A DNA stretch of 64,000 nucleotides. Source: Bradyrhizobium diversitatis (lineage in GTDB: Bacteria > Pseudomonadota > Alphaproteobacteria > Rhizobiales > Xanthobacteraceae). Below are positions 61,884 to 64,000 of the stretch, piece by piece; the stretch's first letter is position 1, and each line of letters starts with the position of its first letter. Under the pieces are notes generated by a model. It did not search any database, had not been told where the DNA came from, and saw nothing but the letters and a program-made list of their open reading frames with translations. The position numbers and the translations under genes were made by a program. Location: assembly GCF_016031635.1 (NCBI RefSeq), contig NZ_JACEGD010000012.1, positions 1 through 64,000 of the forward strand, written 5' to 3'.

Positions 61884-62063
61884 CGCCGCACAAGCGCGCG
61901 ATTCCAGTGAATATCGCTGTTTGTGCGAGGTTTTTAACCCTTGAGGTGGCGACTCGCGATATCAGCACTTACATCCCACCTTGGTAGATTAGCGATCCGT
62001 AATTTGACCGGACTCCGGGCGGGCCGCATCCTCCATCCGCCAAGGCCAACAGGGGCGAATTTC

Positions 62064-63563
62064 GTGGTAGCCACAGATCGCCAGCCGATCCAGGATCTGG
62101 ATCAGCCGGAGCAGCCGGCGATGCGCCCCCGCGGGACGCGCGGGCTCGGGCTGTCTGGCAAGCTGCTGCTGCTGACCATTCCCCTGGTGATGATCGCCGC
62201 GGTGCTGCTCTATGTGCCGGCCATCGCCAACTTCTGGGTCAACCGGCTGAACGACCGCGTTGCGGCGGCCAATACGGCGGCGCTGGTGCTGGATGCGGCG
62301 CCGCTCGGCATGGTTCCCGATTCGCTGTCGCGCCAGATCCTGAAAAGCATCAATGCCCGTGCCGTCGCCATCAAGATGGGCCAGCAGCGCCGTCTGCTCG
62401 CCAGCGACAACATCCCGTCCGCCCTCGAGCATGACATCGACCTGCGCGACATGACGGCCTGGGAGGCGATCACCGGCTCGTTCCGGATGATGCTGGAGAC
62501 CGGGAACCAGGCCATCCGCATCGTCGGACCCGGGGTCGGCAATGCCCAGTTCATCGAGATCGTCACCGACGAGCTGCCGCTGCGGCAGCAGATGTACCGC
62601 TTCTCCCGCAACCTCGTGGTGGTCGCGCTGATCATCGCGGTGCTGACGGCGGGCCTCGTCTATCTCGCGCTCCATTATCTCTTCGTGCGGCCGATGCGGC
62701 GGCTGACGGCGAGCCTGGTCGGCTTCCATGAGAACCCGGAGAGTTCGGCCGGGATCATCGTGCCGAGCCAGCGCAGCGATGAGATCGGGGTGGCCGAGCG
62801 CGAATTGTCGGACATGCAGCGCGACCTGATGTCGATGCTGCATCAGAAGAGCCGGCTCGCCGCCCTCGGCCTCGCCGTCTCCAAGATCAATCACGATCTG
62901 CGCAATCTGCTCGCCTCGGCCCAGCTCCTGTCGGACCAGCTCGCCAGCGTGCCGGATCCGCGGGTGCAGCGCTTTGCGCCCAAGCTCGTGCGCTCGCTCG
63001 AACGCGCCATCGCCTTCTGCCAGTCGACATTGTCCTACGGCCGCGCCCAGGAGGCCGCGCCCGACCGCCGCATGATCCTGATCGAGCCGGTCGTGCTCGA
63101 GGTGCGCGAGACCGCGGGGCTCGCCAACGATGCCTCGATCGCCTGGGTCGCCGCGATCGAGCGCGGGCTGGCGGTGGATGCCGATCCTGACCAGTTGTTC
63201 CGCGTCTTGCTCAACCTCGTCCGCAACGCCGCCCAGGCGCTCGAAAGCCACGCATCGGGTGAGGGCCGCGTCCAGCAGATCCGGATCATCGGTAAGCGCG
63301 AAGGCGCCGTCGCGATCATCGAGGTCTCCGACACCGGCCCCGGCGTCCCCCAGAAGACCCGGGAGCACCTGTTCGAGGCCTTCCAGACCTCCGGCCGCCC
63401 CGGCGGCAGCGGCCTTGGCCTCGCCATCGCAGCCGAGTTGGTGCGCGCCCATGGCGGCGACATCCACCTGGTCGAAGGCACCATCGGCGCCACCTTCCGG
63501 ATCGTCATCCCCGATCGCCCCGTGGAACTGCTCTCCATCCGCAACGAGCGGCAGAGGGCGTAG
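62064..63563 (+). CDS. Sensor histidine kinase, orphan
   Basis: A 499-residue kinase. Membrane segments LSGKLLLLTIPLVMIAAVLL and VVVALIIAVLTAGLVYLALH bound a periplasmic domain (about 50-170). HAMP-like region follows; His277 lies in AVSKINHDLRNLLASAQLLS, N box NLVRNAAQALESH, G1 DTGPGVP, G2 GGSGLGLAIAAEL. Starts with GTG 62064 after CAGGGGCG. No response regulator is adjacent; the nearest is elsewhere or the partner is distant. Divergent from rpmH, with the 61.9-62.06-kb gap non-coding. Confidence 0.93.
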   Translation: MVATDRQPIQDLDQPEQPAMRPRGTRGLGLSGKLLLLTIPLVMIAAVLLYVPAIANFWVNRLNDRVAAANTAALVLDAAPLGMVPDSLSRQILKSINARAVAIKMGQQRRLLASDNIPSALEHDIDLRDMTAWEAITGSFRMMLETGNQAIRIVGPGVGNAQFIEIVTDELPLRQQMYRFSRNLVVVALIIAVLTAGLVYLALHYLFVRPMRRLTASLVGFHENPESSAGIIVPSQRSDEIGVAERELSDMQRDLMSMLHQKSRLAALGLAVSKINHDLRNLLASAQLLSDQLASVPDPRVQRFAPKLVRSLERAIAFCQSTLSYGRAQEAAPDRRMILIEPVVLEVRETAGLANDASIAWVAAIERGLAVDADPDQLFRVLLNLVRNAAQALESHASGEGRVQQIRIIGKREGAVAIIEVSDTGPGVPQKTREHLFEAFQTSGRPGGSGLGLAIAAELVRAHGGDIHLVEGTIGATFRIVIPDRPVELLSIRNERQRA

Positions 63564-63608
63564 TCGGCCAGAGGCCGAGCGAACGAGCGGGGCGATCTCC
63601 ATTCCTTC

Positions 63609-63730
63609 CGTCATTCCGGGACGACCCGAAGGGTCGGGTCCGGAATCCATAACCCCGGCTGGTGGTTATGGATTCTCAGGTGCGCAATTGCGCACCATAG
63701 CTCGCGACTTCGTCGCGCCCCGGAATGACG
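63609..63730. repeat. CGTCATTCCGGG...CCCGGAATGACG inverted repeat
   Basis: Arms CGTCATTCCGGGACGACCCG and GTCGCGCCCCGGAATGACG with inner hairpins GGTTATGGATTC and GTGCGCAATTGCGCAC (GCGCAATTGCGC). Related to the 5.5-kb copy. Fills most of the gap between the kinase and the tRNA. Confidence 0.85.
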
Positions 63731-63820
63731 AACAGAGGTGCGGAAATGCCCCAAAATACCGGCGAGCCGGACCTTGCCAATCGGGACAAGAGCGGTTAGT
63801 CAGAGCGCTCTTTCGCACTC

Positions 63821-63838
63821 CTCCCGGTCCTCCGGGAG
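63821..63838. repeat. Perfect 7-bp hairpin upstream of tRNA-Arg
   Basis: CTCCCGG-TCCT-CCGGGAG is a perfect stem with a four-base loop, 41 bases before the tRNA. It lacks a T-run; role unclear. Confidence 0.4.
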
Positions 63839-63879
63839 CTGCGTCGCGGGTCATGCCCGCTATCGCTGTTTGCGAAGAT

Positions 63880-63956
63880 GCGCCCGTAGCTCAGCTGGAT
63901 AGAGCATCAGACTACGAATCTGAGGGTCGGACGTTCGAATCGTTCCGGGCGCGCCA
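63880..63956 (+). tRNA. tRNA-Arg (anticodon ACG)
   Basis: Seventy-seven bases with encoded CCA. Acceptor GCGCCCG pairs with CGGGCGC, the D arm contains AGCTCAGCTGGATAGAGC, the anticodon stem TCAGA/TCTGA encloses CTACGAA, the T arm has GTTCGAAT. ACG in tRNA-Arg is read after A34 deamination to inosine to decode CGU/CGC/CGA. The last 44 bases after it show nothing assignable. Confidence 0.97.
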
Positions 63957-64000
63957 TTTTCGGCCATTCAGTGCAGAACAGCGTACAATTCCTCGCGCTG

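Noticed and set aside
61989..63650. A 553-codon minus-strand ORF opposite the histidine kinase
   Set aside because: Antisense shadow of the kinase, with repetitive basic/acidic composition and no motifs.

Overview
The window is a high-GC chromosomal segment from an alphaproteobacterium, most likely a Bradyrhizobium or close relative. The evidence is strong GC bias in third codon positions, a class I lysyl-tRNA synthetase, DUF2865, DUF1036 and DUF952 proteins typical of Hyphomicrobiales, the rpmH-rnpA-yidC-engB order, and dense dispersed palindromic repeats of the kind that litter Bradyrhizobium genomes. About 62 protein-coding genes (one partial, plus one vestigial ORF), one SRP RNA and one tRNA-Arg can be supported. 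Most of the window is core housekeeping sequence with no phage, CRISPR or integrated island. The only mobile element is an IS5-type transposase cut by the left edge.

Layout. 1-10 kb: IS5 fragment, pyrD with an overlapping DUF952 gene, a LexA/S24-like repressor whose catalytic dyad looks lost, exported alpha-carbonic anhydrase, class I LysRS, an orphan periplasmic solute-binding protein, an SCO copper protein with a small membrane protein, and a ClpP-like exported protein. 8.4-16 kb: FAD dehydrogenase, secreted esterase, RidA, an NTF2-like protein, then the Lhr-like helicase/PdeM repair pair. 16-27 kb: DUF2865, pyrE, GST, LysE exporter, polA, a divergent LysR/quinone oxidoreductase pair, an acyltransferase and UDP-glucose dehydrogenase. 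27-36 kb: HrpB helicase, membrane aspartic protease, an MNT nucleotidyltransferase with a 19-codon stub of its HEPN partner, phosphomannomutase, sterol-desaturase-like protein, two small secreted proteins and an OmpR-type two-component system. 36-43 kb: AsnC regulator, HIT and NudC, and a five-gene catabolic set (polar amino acid ABC importer, SDR, muconate-lactonizing-type enolase). 43-52.5 kb: SRP RNA, dnaX-ebfC-recR, small exported proteins, an AmpG-like permease, rmuC, def-fmt-truA. 52.6-64 kb: dapD-dapE, pyrimidine nucleotidase, a double-DUF1036 protein, argB, DUF423, engB, yidC, rnpA, rpmH with a clear sigma-70 promoter, an orphan histidine kinase and tRNA-Arg(ACG).

Themes. Information processing dominates (polA, dnaX, recR, rmuC, lhr/pdeM, def, fmt, truA, lysS, rnpA, rpmH, yidC, engB, SRP RNA). 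No complete new system is obvious. The observations most worth a second look are enzymes that keep their fold but appear to have lost catalytic residues (the S24 repressor, the PolA proofreading domain, the DnaX zinc site), a decayed MNT/HEPN toxin-antitoxin pair, the ABC/SDR/MLE operon of unknown substrate, and an inverted-repeat family found repeatedly in the 5' leaders of essential genes and in one case supplying the start codon.
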